A DNA stretch of 64,000 bases. It comes from Rouxiella sp. WC2420 (GTDB lineage: Bacteria; Pseudomonadota; Gammaproteobacteria; Enterobacterales; Enterobacteriaceae). This document shows, piece by piece, positions 46,065-58,274 of the stretch; position 1 is the first letter of the stretch; every line of letters starts with the position of its first letter. The translations under genes and the position numbers were made by a program. The stretch lies in assembly GCF_041200025.1 (NCBI RefSeq), contig NZ_CP165628.1, positions 744,001 through 808,000 of the forward strand, read 5' to 3'. The notes beneath the pieces were generated by a model that searched no databases, was not told the origin of the DNA, and saw nothing but the letters and a program-made list of their open reading frames with translations.

Positions 46065-47441
46065 TTAGGCAACTTTTATCGCCGCAGTGGTATTTTTCTT
46101 TTTCTTGAACTGATAGCCGACCAGCAGCACCAGCAGCCAGACAGGAATTAGCCAGACTGAGATCTGCATGCCCGGCGTCATATACATAATGATCAGAATC
46201 GCGGCCAGGAACAGCAGGCAGAGCAAGTTAGTCAGCGGATAACCCAGGCTCTGGAAACTGGTTTTCTGTTTTGCGATATGCAGCGCGCGACGGAATTTCA
46301 GATGAGTAATGCTGATCATCGCCCAGTTAATCACCAGCGCAGCCACGACCAGAGACATCAGTACTTCAAATACCTGACCCGGCATCAAATAGTTAAGCAG
46401 CACGCATAGCGCGGTGGTGATTGCCGAAACGCTCAACGCATTGAATGGAATACCGCGACCGTTAACCTTGAGCAAGGCGGCAGGGGCATTGCCTTGTTTA
46501 GCTAGACCAAACAACATGCGGCTGTTGCTAAACACGCAGCTGTTATAAACAGAAAGCGCGGCAGAAAGTACTACGGCGTTGAGCAGAGTGGCCACCAGAT
46601 TGCTGTCAAGCGCATGGAAAATCAGAACAAATGGGCTGCCGCCGGTGACTACTTTCTGCCATGGATAGAGTGAAAGCAGCACTGCCAGCGCGCCGACGTA
46701 AAACAGTAAAATGCGATAAATCACCTGATTGGTGGCTTTCGGAATGCTTTTCTGCGGATTGTCGGCCTCGGCGGCGGTGATGCCGATAAGTTCCAGGCCG
46801 CCGAACGAGAACATGATCACCGCCATCGCCATCACCAGACCTTTAACGCCGTGAGGGAAGAAGCCGCCGAATTGCCACAGGTTTGCCACGCTGGCTTCCG
46901 GGCCGCCGTGACCGCTGGCCAACAGCCAGGCACCAAAACCGATCATGCCGACAATTGCCGCCACTTTGATGATCGAAAACCAGAATTCCACTTCACCGTA
47001 AATTTTCACGCTGCTCATGTTGATGACATTAATCGCGATAAAGAATACCGCCGCCGAGACCCAGGTCGGGATCTCAGGCCACCAATACTGAACATAAATG
47101 CCCACTGCGGTGAGTTCCGCCATGCTGACCAGCACATACAGCACCCAATAGTTCCAGCCAGACATAAAGCCCGCCAGGCTGCCCCAATATTTGTTGGCGA
47201 AATGGCTGAACGATCCGGCTACTGGCTCTTGAACTACCATTTCACCGAGCTGACGCATGATAAAGAAGGCGATAATCCCTGCAATCGCATAGCCCAAAAG
47301 TACTGAGGGTCCGGCCATTTTTATCGTCTGAGCGATACCAAGGAACAGACCAGTGCCGATAGCACCACCCAAAGCGATCAGCTGTATATGGCGGTTTTTT
47401 AACCCTCTTTTCAGCTGACCATCCTTCTGCAACTTATCCAT
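46065..47441 (-). CDS. Aromatic amino-acid permease (PheP/AroP family)
   Basis: 458-residue inner-membrane transporter of the APC amino-acid:H+ symporter family with 12 hydrophobic segments. It closely follows E. coli PheP: LKNRHIQLIALGGAIGTGLFLGIA, IIAFFIMRQLGEMVVQEPVAGSF, VIMFSFGGLELIGITAAEADNPQKSIPKA and YNSCVFSNSRMLFGLAKQGNAP. It probably imports phenylalanine (and perhaps tyrosine or tryptophan) with protons. It is the first gene of a two-gene leftward operon with pheC, and divergent from lacI across a 374-base spacer. Substrate assignment rests on similarity and on the pheC partner. Confidence 0.9.
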   Translation of the reverse strand: MDKLQKDGQLKRGLKNRHIQLIALGGAIGTGLFLGIAQTIKMAGPSVLLGYAIAGIIAFFIMRQLGEMVVQEPVAGSFSHFANKYWGSLAGFMSGWNYWVLYVLVSMAELTAVGIYVQYWWPEIPTWVSAAVFFIAINVINMSSVKIYGEVEFWFSIIKVAAIVGMIGFGAWLLASGHGGPEASVANLWQFGGFFPHGVKGLVMAMAVIMFSFGGLELIGITAAEADNPQKSIPKATNQVIYRILLFYVGALAVLLSLYPWQKVVTGGSPFVLIFHALDSNLVATLLNAVVLSAALSVYNSCVFSNSRMLFGLAKQGNAPAALLKVNGRGIPFNALSVSAITTALCVLLNYLMPGQVFEVLMSLVVAALVINWAMISITHLKFRRALHIAKQKTSFQSLGYPLTNLLCLLFLAAILIIMYMTPGMQISVWLIPVWLLVLLVGYQFKKKKNTTAAIKVA

Positions 47442-47815
47442 TAATTTTCCCCAAAATTAGAAACTGTTATTGGCAGCGGATAAAGCAATTCTCAGGCCAT
47501 TGCATGACGCACAAAACTTTAATTTTCATAACATATTGAAATGTTTATATAAATATTTTTAAGGGCTATGCGCAGGATATGCGTAAATAATCCCCTCAGG
47601 CTGTGATTTACGCTTTTAAATGGCATTCGGTGCATGATTTGAGCAGTAAACTCTCTGAAAGTGACCAATGTTGAACCAAATTAGTGCGACGCATCGGGTT
47701 GCCTGCGCCTGCTCTTCGAACAGCGGTGAAATCTGTTATCATTAATTCATTGTCAGGGGCATGGATACATCGCCTCGACCCATTGTCTTTTATCAACCCA
47801 GACAGGAAATCGCCG
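47442..47815. other. Divergent spacer between the permease and lacI
   Basis: 374 bases, AT-rich near the permease. It contains a perfect 8-base inverted repeat with a 17-base spacer, listed separately, and must hold promoters for the leftward permease-pheC operon and rightward lacI. No lac-operator-like sequence was found in it. Confidence 0.55.
47581..47613. promoter_or_regulatory. Inverted repeat GCGTAAAT-N17-ATTTACGC
   Basis: Perfect 8-base arms (47581-47588 and 47606-47613). The GTAAAT/ATTTAC arms recall a TyrR box (TGTAAA-N6-TTTACA) with the spacing enlarged by 11 bases, one helical turn. It could also be a hairpin. Suggestive only. Confidence 0.3.
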
Positions 47816-48901
47816 TTGAATAAGCCAAGGTCAGTTACGCTCGAGGATGTCGCCCGCCACGCTGGTGTTTCTTATCAGACGGTTTCGCGCGTGCTGAATC
47901 AGGCGGCTCAGGTGGCTGAGAAAACGCGCATCCGGGTTGAAGCCGCAATGAATGAGCTGAACTATGTGCCGAACCGCATGGCGCAGCAGCTGGCAGGAAA
48001 GCAGAGTTTTACCCTCGGGCTGGCGAGTACTAATCTGGCCCTTAATGCGCCTTCCCAGGGGGCTTCGGCGATTAAAACCCGGGCCAGCCAGCTCGGTTAT
48101 CACGTGGTGATATCGATGGTCGAAGATTTGCAGTTGCAGTCCTGCCGCGCGGCGGTAAACGAACTGATTGCCCAGCGCGTTGACGGCATTCTGATCAACG
48201 TGCCGCTGGAAACCGCTAACGCCCTTGAAGTGAAGCAGTGCTGCGGTAATCTGCCAGTGCTGTTTCTCGATGTTGATCCACAGGCTGATCTGCTGAGTAT
48301 TCTGTTTGATCCAAGCGAAGGTGCGCGACAGGGGCTGAACCATCTGCTGGCGCTGGGCCATCGTGACATTGCCCTGTTGACCGGCCCGTTGGAGTCAGTA
48401 TCTGCCCGCCTGCGCTATCAGGGCTGGCTTGGCGGACTGGTCGAACAGCAGCTTACACCTTTTAATGTGCTGCACGGTGACTGGAGCTCGGCTTCTGGCT
48501 ATCAGTTGGCTCTGACTCTGCTTAACCAGCCGCAGCGGCCGACGGCGATTCTGGTCGCTAACGATCAGATGGCTCTCGGCGTGCTTCGAGCTGCGCATCA
48601 GTGCGGCATTGCGGTACCGCAGCATCTTTCGGTGGTTGGCTATGATGACACCGAAGACAGCGCCTATTTTCAACCTCCTTTAACTACTATCGCGCAAGAC
48701 TTTCGCCTGAGCGGTCGCGAAAGTGTAACTCGTCTGGTGCAGATGCTGGAAAATCCATCGCAGGCCAATCCGGGATCACTGCTGCTTAATACCACTTTGA
48801 TGGAACGTCAGACCACCTCGCCGCCGGGTGAGCGGACCGATTCCGCCAAGTCACTGGCGTTAGAGCTCAAACGAATCGCTCGTCAGCTGGAACAGCTTTA
48901 A
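47816..48901 (+). CDS. lacI: Lac repressor
   Basis: 361 residues, clearly LacI. The headpiece is VTLEDVARHAGVSYQTVSRV, with the recognition residues Tyr-Gln-X3-Arg kept (Tyr20, Gln21, Arg25; three later than in E. coli), then NYVPNRMAQQLAGKQS (hinge). The core has LGLASTNLALNAPSQ, VANDQMALG and VVGYDDTEDSAYFQPPLTTI, and the C terminus LARQL-like LKRIARQLEQL makes the tetramer. The start is a TTG at 47816: AGGA at 47804-47807 sits eight bases upstream and it matches the E. coli N terminus; the frame is open upstream to 47684. An inefficient start codon fits a low-level repressor. lacZ follows after a promoter region. Confidence 0.96.
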   Translation: MNKPRSVTLEDVARHAGVSYQTVSRVLNQAAQVAEKTRIRVEAAMNELNYVPNRMAQQLAGKQSFTLGLASTNLALNAPSQGASAIKTRASQLGYHVVISMVEDLQLQSCRAAVNELIAQRVDGILINVPLETANALEVKQCCGNLPVLFLDVDPQADLLSILFDPSEGARQGLNHLLALGHRDIALLTGPLESVSARLRYQGWLGGLVEQQLTPFNVLHGDWSSASGYQLALTLLNQPQRPTAILVANDQMALGVLRAAHQCGIAVPQHLSVVGYDDTEDSAYFQPPLTTIAQDFRLSGRESVTRLVQMLENPSQANPGSLLLNTTLMERQTTSPPGERTDSAKSLALELKRIARQLEQL

Positions 48902-48927
48902 GCCTTTCCGTGCGCATCTGGCGGGGA

Positions 48928-48949
48928 TTTTGTGATCCTCGTCGCCTTC
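48928..48949 (+). promoter_or_regulatory. CRP-cAMP site of the lac promoter
   Basis: A strong left half-site TTTTGTGATC followed by a weaker right half TCGCCTTC. It is centred about 61 bases before the predicted start of transcription, the same place as in the E. coli lac promoter. Confidence 0.6.
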
Positions 48950-48963
48950 TGAACGCTGCTTTC

Positions 48964-48992
48964 TTTACTTAATTTTCATATCGCCCCATGTT
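48964..48992 (+). promoter_or_regulatory. Core lac promoter (-35 TTTACT, -10 CATGTT)
   Basis: TTTACT (48964-48969) and CATGTT (48987-48992) are separated by 17 bases and each differ from the E. coli lac elements TTTACA and TATGTT by one base. The predicted start of transcription is near 48999. Confidence 0.65.
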
Positions 48993-49000
48993 TGACTCAT

Positions 49001-52139
<3,139 letters not shown>

Positions 52140-52146
52140 GCATGTT

Positions 52147-52171
52147 GCCGTATTCCAGCGCGGGATACGGC
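52147..52171 (+). other. Intercistronic hairpin between lacZ and lacY
   Basis: GCCGTATTCC (52147-52156), loop AGCGC, GGGATACGGC (52162-52171): ten base pairs with one G-U. E. coli also has a stem-loop at this place. It may stabilise the lacZ 3' end or lower lacY expression. Confidence 0.6.
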
Positions 52172-52196
52172 TGCCGTTTCGGCCGAGGAGTGACCA

Positions 52197-53468
52197 ATGA
52201 ATTATCTAAAAAATACTAATTTCTGGACCTTTGGACTGTTTTTCTTTTTCTACTTTTTCATCATGGGTGCCTATTTTCCGTTTTTCCCGATTTGGCTGCA
52301 TGATATTAATCATATCAATCAGAGTGATACCGGCATTATTTTTGCCTGTATTTCGTTCTTCTCACTGGTATTCCAGCCGCTGTTTGGTCTGTTGTCCGAC
52401 AAGCTTGGGCTGAAAAAACATCTGCTGTGGATCATCACCGGCATGCTGGTTCTGTTTGCGCCGTTCTTTATTTACGTGTTCGGTCCGCTGCTGAAAACTA
52501 ATATTCTAATGGGATCGATAGTCGGCGGGATTTACCTCGGCTTCATCTACAACGGCGGCGCACCGGCAATTGAGGCTTACATCGAGAAGGTCAGCCGTCG
52601 TAGCAGCTTCGAGTTTGGGCGCGCGCGAATGTTTGGCTGCGTCGGTTGGGCTATTTGCGCCTCGGTGGTGGGCATTATGTTCACCATTAACAACCAGTTT
52701 GTATTCTGGTTGGGGTCCGGCTGTGCGGTTATCTTGGCTATCCTGCTGTTGCTCGCCAAACCGGCAGTCGGCTCAACCGCCAAGGTCGCCAACGAGCTGG
52801 GTGCCAATTCCAAACCGTTTAGTCTGCGTCTCGCCGCAGAGCTGCTGAAAGATAAAAAACTGTGGTTCCTCGGCTTGTATGTGGTTGGTGTTTCCTGCAC
52901 CTATGAAGTATTCGACCAACAGTTCGCCAACTTCTTTACCTCTTTCTTCAGCAATGTTGATCAGGGGACGCGTGTGTTCGGTTACATCACCACGCTGGGC
53001 GAGTTGCTCAATGCGTTTATCATGTTCTTTGCCCCGGCAATCGTTAATCGCATCGGCGGCAAGAATGCGCTGTTACTGGCGGGCACTATTATGTCCGTGC
53101 GCATCATCGGCTCTTCATTCGCCAGCACGCCGGTAGAAGTGGTGCTACTGAAAACGCTGCACATGTTTGAGATCCCGTTCCTGATTGTCGGCTGTTTCAA
53201 ATACATTACCTCGGTGTTTGAGGTGCGTTTCTCGGCCACCATTTATCTGGTGTGTTTCTGTTTCTTCAAGCAAATCGCGATGATCTTTATGTCAGTATTC
53301 GCTGGCGATATGTATGGCAAAGTGGGCTTCCATGGCACCTATCTTATCCTTGGTTTGATTGCGCTGGCGTTTACGCTGGTGTCAGTTTTCACCCTCAGCG
53401 GACGCGGTCCGTTACAAGCATTCAAAACGGTTCAACGAGTCAGCGAAAAGCCAATTAACAACGTGTAA
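52197..53468 (+). CDS. lacY: Lactose permease
   Basis: 423-residue lactose:H+ symporter of the inner membrane, closely matching E. coli LacY with the same numbering over the core. All six key residues are kept: Glu126 and Arg144 ([19 protein letters not shown]), Glu269 ([11 protein letters not shown]), Arg302 (MSVRIIGSS), His322 and Glu325 (LHMFEIP). The C-terminal tail is a few residues longer. It is the last gene of the lac operon here: no lacA acetyltransferase follows, and mscS starts 131 bases downstream. I see no clear T-run terminator after it. Confidence 0.98.
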   Translation: MNYLKNTNFWTFGLFFFFYFFIMGAYFPFFPIWLHDINHINQSDTGIIFACISFFSLVFQPLFGLLSDKLGLKKHLLWIITGMLVLFAPFFIYVFGPLLKTNILMGSIVGGIYLGFIYNGGAPAIEAYIEKVSRRSSFEFGRARMFGCVGWAICASVVGIMFTINNQFVFWLGSGCAVILAILLLLAKPAVGSTAKVANELGANSKPFSLRLAAELLKDKKLWFLGLYVVGVSCTYEVFDQQFANFFTSFFSNVDQGTRVFGYITTLGELLNAFIMFFAPAIVNRIGGKNALLLAGTIMSVRIIGSSFASTPVEVVLLKTLHMFEIPFLIVGCFKYITSVFEVRFSATIYLVCFCFFKQIAMIFMSVFAGDMYGKVGFHGTYLILGLIALAFTLVSVFTLSGRGPLQAFKTVQRVSEKPINNV

Positions 53469-53599
53469 AAAGTCTGCATAACGGCCACACCGATTGGCAG
53501 TCAGGCTAAATCTTGGGTACCCTTAAGGGCTTAGGCATCATTCGTCCTGCGATTGAGTGCGAATGTCTGGTTTTATTATTGCTTGCTAGGGTGTGTTAA

Positions 53600-54499
53600 A
53601 TGGAAGATTTAAATGTAGTGGGTGGACTTCACAGTGCGGGACTGTGGTTAGCCAAAAATCAGGAATTGCTGATTCACTATGCGGTCAATATCGTTGCCGC
53701 AGTGTTTATTCTGGTAATCGGCTTGCTGGCTGCGAAGCTTATCTCCGGCACGGTAAGCCGCGTAATGCGCTTGCGTAATATTGACCTGACGGTATCTGAT
53801 TTCCTGGCGGCGCTGGTACGCTACGCCATTATTGCCTTTACCATTATCGCTGTTTTAGGGCGAATTGGGGTGCAGACTACCTCGGTGATAGCCGTTATTG
53901 GTGCTGCAGGTTTGGCCGTAGGTCTTGCATTGCAAGGCTCACTTTCAAACTTCGCCGCCGGTGTGTTACTGGTGATGTTCCGCCAGTTCCGCGTGGGTGA
54001 ATATGTCGATCTTGGCGGAGTTGCAGGTACCGTAACTCACGTGCAGATTTTTTCAACTACGCTGCTGAGCCCTGATAACAAGGTGATTGTTATCCCTAAT
54101 GGTAAAGTGATCGCCGGTAACATCATCAACACCTCCCGTGAGCCGACTCGACGTACTGATATTATCGTCAGTGTCTCTTACGACGCAGAAATCGCTAAAG
54201 TTAAACAAGTGCTGGGTGATATTGCCAATGCCGATGAGCGTATTCTGAAAGATAAGGGCATTGTGATCCGTATGAACGCCATGGGCGCCTCAACCCTGGA
54301 TTTCGTCGTGCGCTACTGGACAACGAATGCCGATGGCCAGAACGTTAACTGGGACCTGCTTGAGCAGTTTAAGGAAGCGCTGGATGCTAACGGCATCGGC
54401 ATCCCTTATCCGCAAATGGACGTGCATCTGTTCCGCAGCGCTGAAACTATTGCTGCTGAAACAAAAGCCAAGGAAGCTGCACTGGCCAAGGCTGAATAA
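53600..54499 (+). CDS. mscS: Small-conductance mechanosensitive channel
   Basis: 299-residue inner-membrane channel releasing solutes on osmotic downshock. Three hydrophobic helices are present: the pore helix TM3 with the Ala/Gly-packed [28 protein letters not shown], then the beta domain ([39 protein letters not shown]) and the C-terminal alpha/beta part. It resumes the backbone order (mscS-argO-yggE-argP) after the inserted permease-pheC-lac block. A perfect palindromic terminator follows. Confidence 0.97.
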   Translation: MEDLNVVGGLHSAGLWLAKNQELLIHYAVNIVAAVFILVIGLLAAKLISGTVSRVMRLRNIDLTVSDFLAALVRYAIIAFTIIAVLGRIGVQTTSVIAVIGAAGLAVGLALQGSLSNFAAGVLLVMFRQFRVGEYVDLGGVAGTVTHVQIFSTTLLSPDNKVIVIPNGKVIAGNIINTSREPTRRTDIIVSVSYDAEIAKVKQVLGDIANADERILKDKGIVIRMNAMGASTLDFVVRYWTTNADGQNVNWDLLEQFKEALDANGIGIPYPQMDVHLFRSAETIAAETKAKEAALAKAE

Positions 54500-54515
54500 C
54501 GTCCGCTATGTTCGA

Positions 54516-54541
54516 AAAACGCCCTGAGCTCAGGGCGTTTT
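54516..54541. terminator. Terminator of mscS
   Basis: A perfect 26-base palindrome: arm AAAACGCCCTGAG and its complement, followed by a T-rich run. It could work in both directions. Confidence 0.93.
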
Positions 54542-54601
54542 GCTTTTTGCTATATTATTTATTAATTATAAGTTACAAGCTGATTCGGCCTGGTTGTGCC
54601 A

Positions 54602-55372
54602 TCAAATTAATTTAATGTTTCTTTTTATAATAGTCAGCTTTTCGATTTTTTTAGCATCAAGAAAGTCCTTGCCTCCACCTCTCTTAATATACCCTATCAG
54701 TTGATATTCACCCTGAGGTAAAGCCGCAGTATCGAACGTAAAATCGGGGGTTTTACTTGTGTATTGAATTAATGAATAGTCCACATCTTTGGCATAAATC
54801 TCCCATATATATTTAACATTGCCGGTAATATTGCTTTCAAATGACAAATTCAAAGGTTCACCTTGAGCAATTACTCTGCTGCCTTTGATATTGGCCGTGG
54901 CTGGAACAAAGATCATTTTCATTCTGCTAGAGGCTTTTTTGCCGTCTTTATTGGTGACAGTTAATTCGAAAATAGCCTCATTTTGATGAGCTTCCCTCGG
55001 ATCTTGCGTGCCATCTGCAACATTTGCAAAAACAGTTTTACCTTCCATCGAGCGACCGATTTTTATTGGACCTTAACCACCCGATTCTAGCTCCATAGGT
55101 ACAGTGCTGTGAAGGATTTCCCAATGATAGGAGACAGCGTTTTTACTCAATCTACCGTCAAGTAAATTCATTGAACCGGGCCAACCGTTGGTCTTAAGTT
55201 TAATTTGGTCTTTACCTGCATTGGCAACGGGCAGCGCGCTAGAATCTGTTACTGCTATTTCATCTGGGTATGAAGTTAAAGCCTTGCTGTTATAGGTGGC
55301 CAAAGCATTTGCACCGCAGAATACAGAACAGATAGTAATGGCTATAGCTGAAAGTTTAATTAGTTATTTCAT
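54602..55372 (-). pseudogene. Exported PKD/Ig-like protein gene with two in-frame TAA codons
   Basis: One continuous leftward reading frame of 257 codons, with AAGGA five bases before the ATG at 55372, but TAA at codon 3 (55364-55366) and again at 55073-55075. Ignoring the stops it reads a signal peptide (LIKLSAIAITICSVFCGANALA), then PVANAGKDQIKLKTNG, LDGRLSKNAVSYHWEI and AIFELTVTNKDGKKASSRM, the pattern of PKD-type beta-sandwich domains of secreted chitinases or adhesins; I cannot name the protein. It is AT-rich and absent at this place in E. coli. Both lesions are nonsense codons, not frameshifts, so recent decay (or sequencing error) is likely. Fragments from 55303 and 55048 could only be made from internal starts. 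Confidence 0.7.
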
Positions 55373-55758
55373 AATATTCCTTTTTATCCTAAAAATTAAT
55401 CATGCTGATGGGCGGCATATTTGTCTTACGTAGTTTATATTGCCAGCTCTTTAGAAGGCCTAATTTAACTAACTGAAATTATTAAACCCCAGTAGCGTTA
55501 GTTATCAAATGTATTTTCAATTAAAAGTCTTTATTTGATTAAAATTGGAGACGTGTTTTTAGCTATTAATTAAGTTATTTAATCAGTAAACATAATTATT
55601 TATTTATATTAAATTTGCTTTTTTTTAATATAAAAGGCCTTGAGTGAAATTAGCTCAGCTAATGTTCGATTAGAAATATCAATTTCCTCTAATGATGGCC
55701 GTGCCTTACAATTTGCATCATTACCTCCTATGACACATGTTTTAAGGACATATCGACA
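55373..55758. other. AT-rich region upstream of argO
   Basis: 386 bases, strongly AT-rich, between the broken gene and argO. It must carry the argO promoter and, by analogy with E. coli, an ArgP binding site, but I cannot point to one. No gene is seen. Confidence 0.5.
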
Positions 55759-56376
55759 ATGTTTTCGATCTTCTTGCAGGGAATGATGCTCAGCGCGGCG
55801 ATGATTTTACCCATCGGTCCGCAGAATGCTTTTGTGATGAATCAGGGCATTCGCCGCCAGTATCATCTGATGATTGCCGGACTGTGTGCGATTAGCGATA
55901 TCGCACTGATTTGCGCCGGTATTTTCGGTGGTAGCGCGCTGCTCGATACTTATCCGACACTGTTATTTATCGTCAGTTGGGGTGGCGTGGCTTTCCTGCT
56001 GTGGTTTGGCTGGGGTGCATTCCGCACGGCATTTTCTCCTAACCCGCAGCAGGTAGAAGCCAGGGCGATGGGGCAAAGTCGCTGGCGCATTGTGGCCAGC
56101 ATGATGGCGGTGACCTGGCTTAATCCACACGTGTATCTCGACACTTTTGTGGTGCTGGGCAGTCTTGGCGGGCGTCTCGCCAGCGATGAACGTTCATGGT
56201 TTGCTCTTGGGGCGGTGCTGTCTTCCACACTGTGGTTCTTTGGTCTGGCAGTGCTCGCGGCGTTGCTTTCACCGTGGCTTAATCAGGGGAAAACTCAGCG
56301 GGCGATTAATCTGGTAGTCGGCACTGTGATGTGGGCAATTGCCCTACAACTGGCGTTACAAAACCTGCATTTTTGA
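55759..56376 (+). CDS. argO: Arginine exporter
   Basis: 205-residue LysE-family inner-membrane exporter of arginine (and canavanine or lysine in some species). The N terminus [34 protein letters not shown] is the family signature; [23 protein letters not shown] follows, with about six hydrophobic segments. Its regulator ArgP is encoded two genes downstream. yggE starts 80 bases after it on the same strand. Confidence 0.95.
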   Translation: MFSIFLQGMMLSAAMILPIGPQNAFVMNQGIRRQYHLMIAGLCAISDIALICAGIFGGSALLDTYPTLLFIVSWGGVAFLLWFGWGAFRTAFSPNPQQVEARAMGQSRWRIVASMMAVTWLNPHVYLDTFVVLGSLGGRLASDERSWFALGAVLSSTLWFFGLAVLAALLSPWLNQGKTQRAINLVVGTVMWAIALQLALQNLHF

Positions 56377-56456
56377 AATATTTCTCACTAATCTTAATTT
56401 CGCTGCCAAACTACTATGCTAGGGTTGTCGCTCACCAGATGAATGAGGGAAACACT

Positions 56457-57182
56457 GTGAAATTGAAAGCATTGGCTATGGCCGCTATGTTGGGATTAGG
56501 GACACTGCCCGCTGCACTTCAGGCTGCTGAAGTTCCAGAGGGACCGCATGTGGTAACTTCAGGTACAGCTAGCGTCGATGCCGTTCCGGACATTGCGACG
56601 TTGGCTATTGAAGTCAATGTTTCTGCGAAAGACGCTGCTTCTGCCAAGAAACAGGCCGATCAGCGCGTTGCCGAGTATTTTGCCTTCCTGCAAAAGAACG
56701 GGATCGATAAAAAAGACATCAATGCCGCCAACCTGCGTACTCAGCCGGACTATAACTACCTGAAAGACGGTAGCAGCGTGCTGAAAGGTTATCGTGCGGT
56801 GCGTGAAGTGCAGGTTACTTTGCGCCAGCTAGATAAACTTAACGAACTGCTGGACGGGGCATTGAGTGCAGGATTGAACGAGATCCGTGCGGTAGAGTTG
56901 GGCGTTGCCAATCCAGACAGCTATCGTAATCAGGTGCGTCAGAAAGCGATTGATAACGCCACCCAGCAGGCGAAAGCGCTGGCTGAAGGTTTCCACAGCC
57001 AGCTTGGGCAGGTTTACAGCATTCGCTATCACGTCGCCAATTATCAGCCGATGCCGGTCGCCAGAATGTATAAAACTGCTGACGCTGCGGGCCAAAGTGA
57101 TGCCGCTCAAACCTACGAGCAGCAAAGCATTCACTTTGACGATCAGGTCGATGTTGTTTTCGAGCTGAAGAACGAAAAGTAA
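56457..57182 (+). CDS. yggE: SIMPL-domain oxidative stress defense protein
   Basis: 241-residue exported SIMPL/BP26-family protein. The GTG at 56457, with GAGGG seven bases upstream, gives VKLKALAMAAMLGLGTLPA, matching E. coli YggE (MKFKVIALAAL); the frame is open further upstream but without a leader. Signal peptide cleavage is near LQAA-EVPEG. The mature part has GPHVVTSGTASVDAVPDIATLAIEV, GYRAVREVQVTLRQLDKLNELLDGAL and DDQVDVVFEL. YggE is linked to lowered oxidative stress; the mechanism is unclear. It ends one base before the converging argP stop. Confidence 0.94.
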   Translation: MKLKALAMAAMLGLGTLPAALQAAEVPEGPHVVTSGTASVDAVPDIATLAIEVNVSAKDAASAKKQADQRVAEYFAFLQKNGIDKKDINAANLRTQPDYNYLKDGSSVLKGYRAVREVQVTLRQLDKLNELLDGALSAGLNEIRAVELGVANPDSYRNQVRQKAIDNATQQAKALAEGFHSQLGQVYSIRYHVANYQPMPVARMYKTADAAGQSDAAQTYEQQSIHFDDQVDVVFELKNEK

Positions 57183-57183
57183 A

Positions 57184-58086
57184 TCAGTCTTGACGTAAAA
57201 CCTGACGCCCGTGTGCCAAAAGGGCGTCAGTGACTTTTCTCATCATGCGGCTTTCCGGCGCGAATCGGTGCCAGAACAGCATACGACGCTGGAACAATCC
57301 CGGCGTCAAATCGATTAACTCACCGCTTTCCAACTCTCTCTCAATCTGCAAATGCGGGATCATACAGCAGGTGGTGCCTTGGCGCGCCAGTTGCACAAAA
57401 GCCTCGGACGAGTTCACGATATGGCAGGGCACGCTGCCCGGCGATAGGTCGAAGTTTTGTTGTAAAAATGCCTGATGCATATCATCAAGATGGTCAAACG
57501 CCACCGCGGGGGCTTTCAGCAGTGCAGAACGCGTGACGCCGTTGGGGAAATAGCGTTCGGCGAAACCTTTTGAGGCTACAAACAGGTAGTCTAGCGCTCC
57601 GAGTTGATCCACCAGGCAGCTCGGTAACGGCTGCGGCTGGATACTGACTGCACCTACCACTTCACCACGACGCAGGCGTTCCTGGGTGCGGGTTTCGTCT
57701 TCAACCTGCAGATTTAAACGAATTGGCGAGTCGACCAATACGGATTTCAACGCCGGTAACAGCCAGGTTGCCAGACTGTCGGCATTGACCGCTAGCGACA
57801 GCAGCAGCGGCGTGTCATTGCTGTCATTCGTATTGTCACTGCCGAGCCACTCTTCTTCGAGTAATTCAACCTGATGCAGCAGCGCCAGCAGCTTTTGACC
57901 CTGTTCGGTCGGTCGAGGCGGCACGGTTCGCACCAGCAGAGGCTGACCAAATAAATTTTCCAACTGTTTAATTCGTTGCGAAACCGCGGATTGGGTAATG
58001 CACAGCTTTTGTGCCGCGCGTTCAAAACCGCGTTCACGGATCACGGCGTCCAGCGCTTGCAGCGTTCTATAGTCTGGGCGTTTCAT
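57184..58086 (-). CDS. argP: LysR-family regulator ArgP
   Basis: 300-residue LysR-type activator of argO, sensing arginine and lysine. The N-terminal winged helix-turn-helix is [39 protein letters not shown], followed by a two-lobed effector domain ([19 protein letters not shown], the conserved ArgP run). It converges tail to tail with yggE with almost no spacer, so each transcript must run into the other gene or stop inside it. It is divergent from rpiA. Confidence 0.96.
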   Translation of the reverse strand: MKRPDYRTLQALDAVIRERGFERAAQKLCITQSAVSQRIKQLENLFGQPLLVRTVPPRPTEQGQKLLALLHQVELLEEEWLGSDNTNDSNDTPLLLSLAVNADSLATWLLPALKSVLVDSPIRLNLQVEDETRTQERLRRGEVVGAVSIQPQPLPSCLVDQLGALDYLFVASKGFAERYFPNGVTRSALLKAPAVAFDHLDDMHQAFLQQNFDLSPGSVPCHIVNSSEAFVQLARQGTTCCMIPHLQIERELESGELIDLTPGLFQRRMLFWHRFAPESRMMRKVTDALLAHGRQVLRQD

Positions 58087-58274
58087 CGAAAATCTATTCC
58101 TTGGCTCGTTCGGGATTTAGTACATATTCAGACACTATGCCACAGTTTGTTTAAATTTGTGGCGCACAAAATCTTATGCTTTTCCTGTGAGAGTCTGCTC
58201 ACCGTTCCTTCGAGCCTTGCTTTATACTACTCACACTTCAACAACGTCGGGTTGTTTGCCAGAGAGAAATCATT

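Noticed and set aside
48822-48842. GTGAGCGGA near the end of lacI as a possible operator O3
   Set aside because: Only one half-site matches; the other half shares about two of eight positions and the distance to O1 (177 bases) differs from E. coli.
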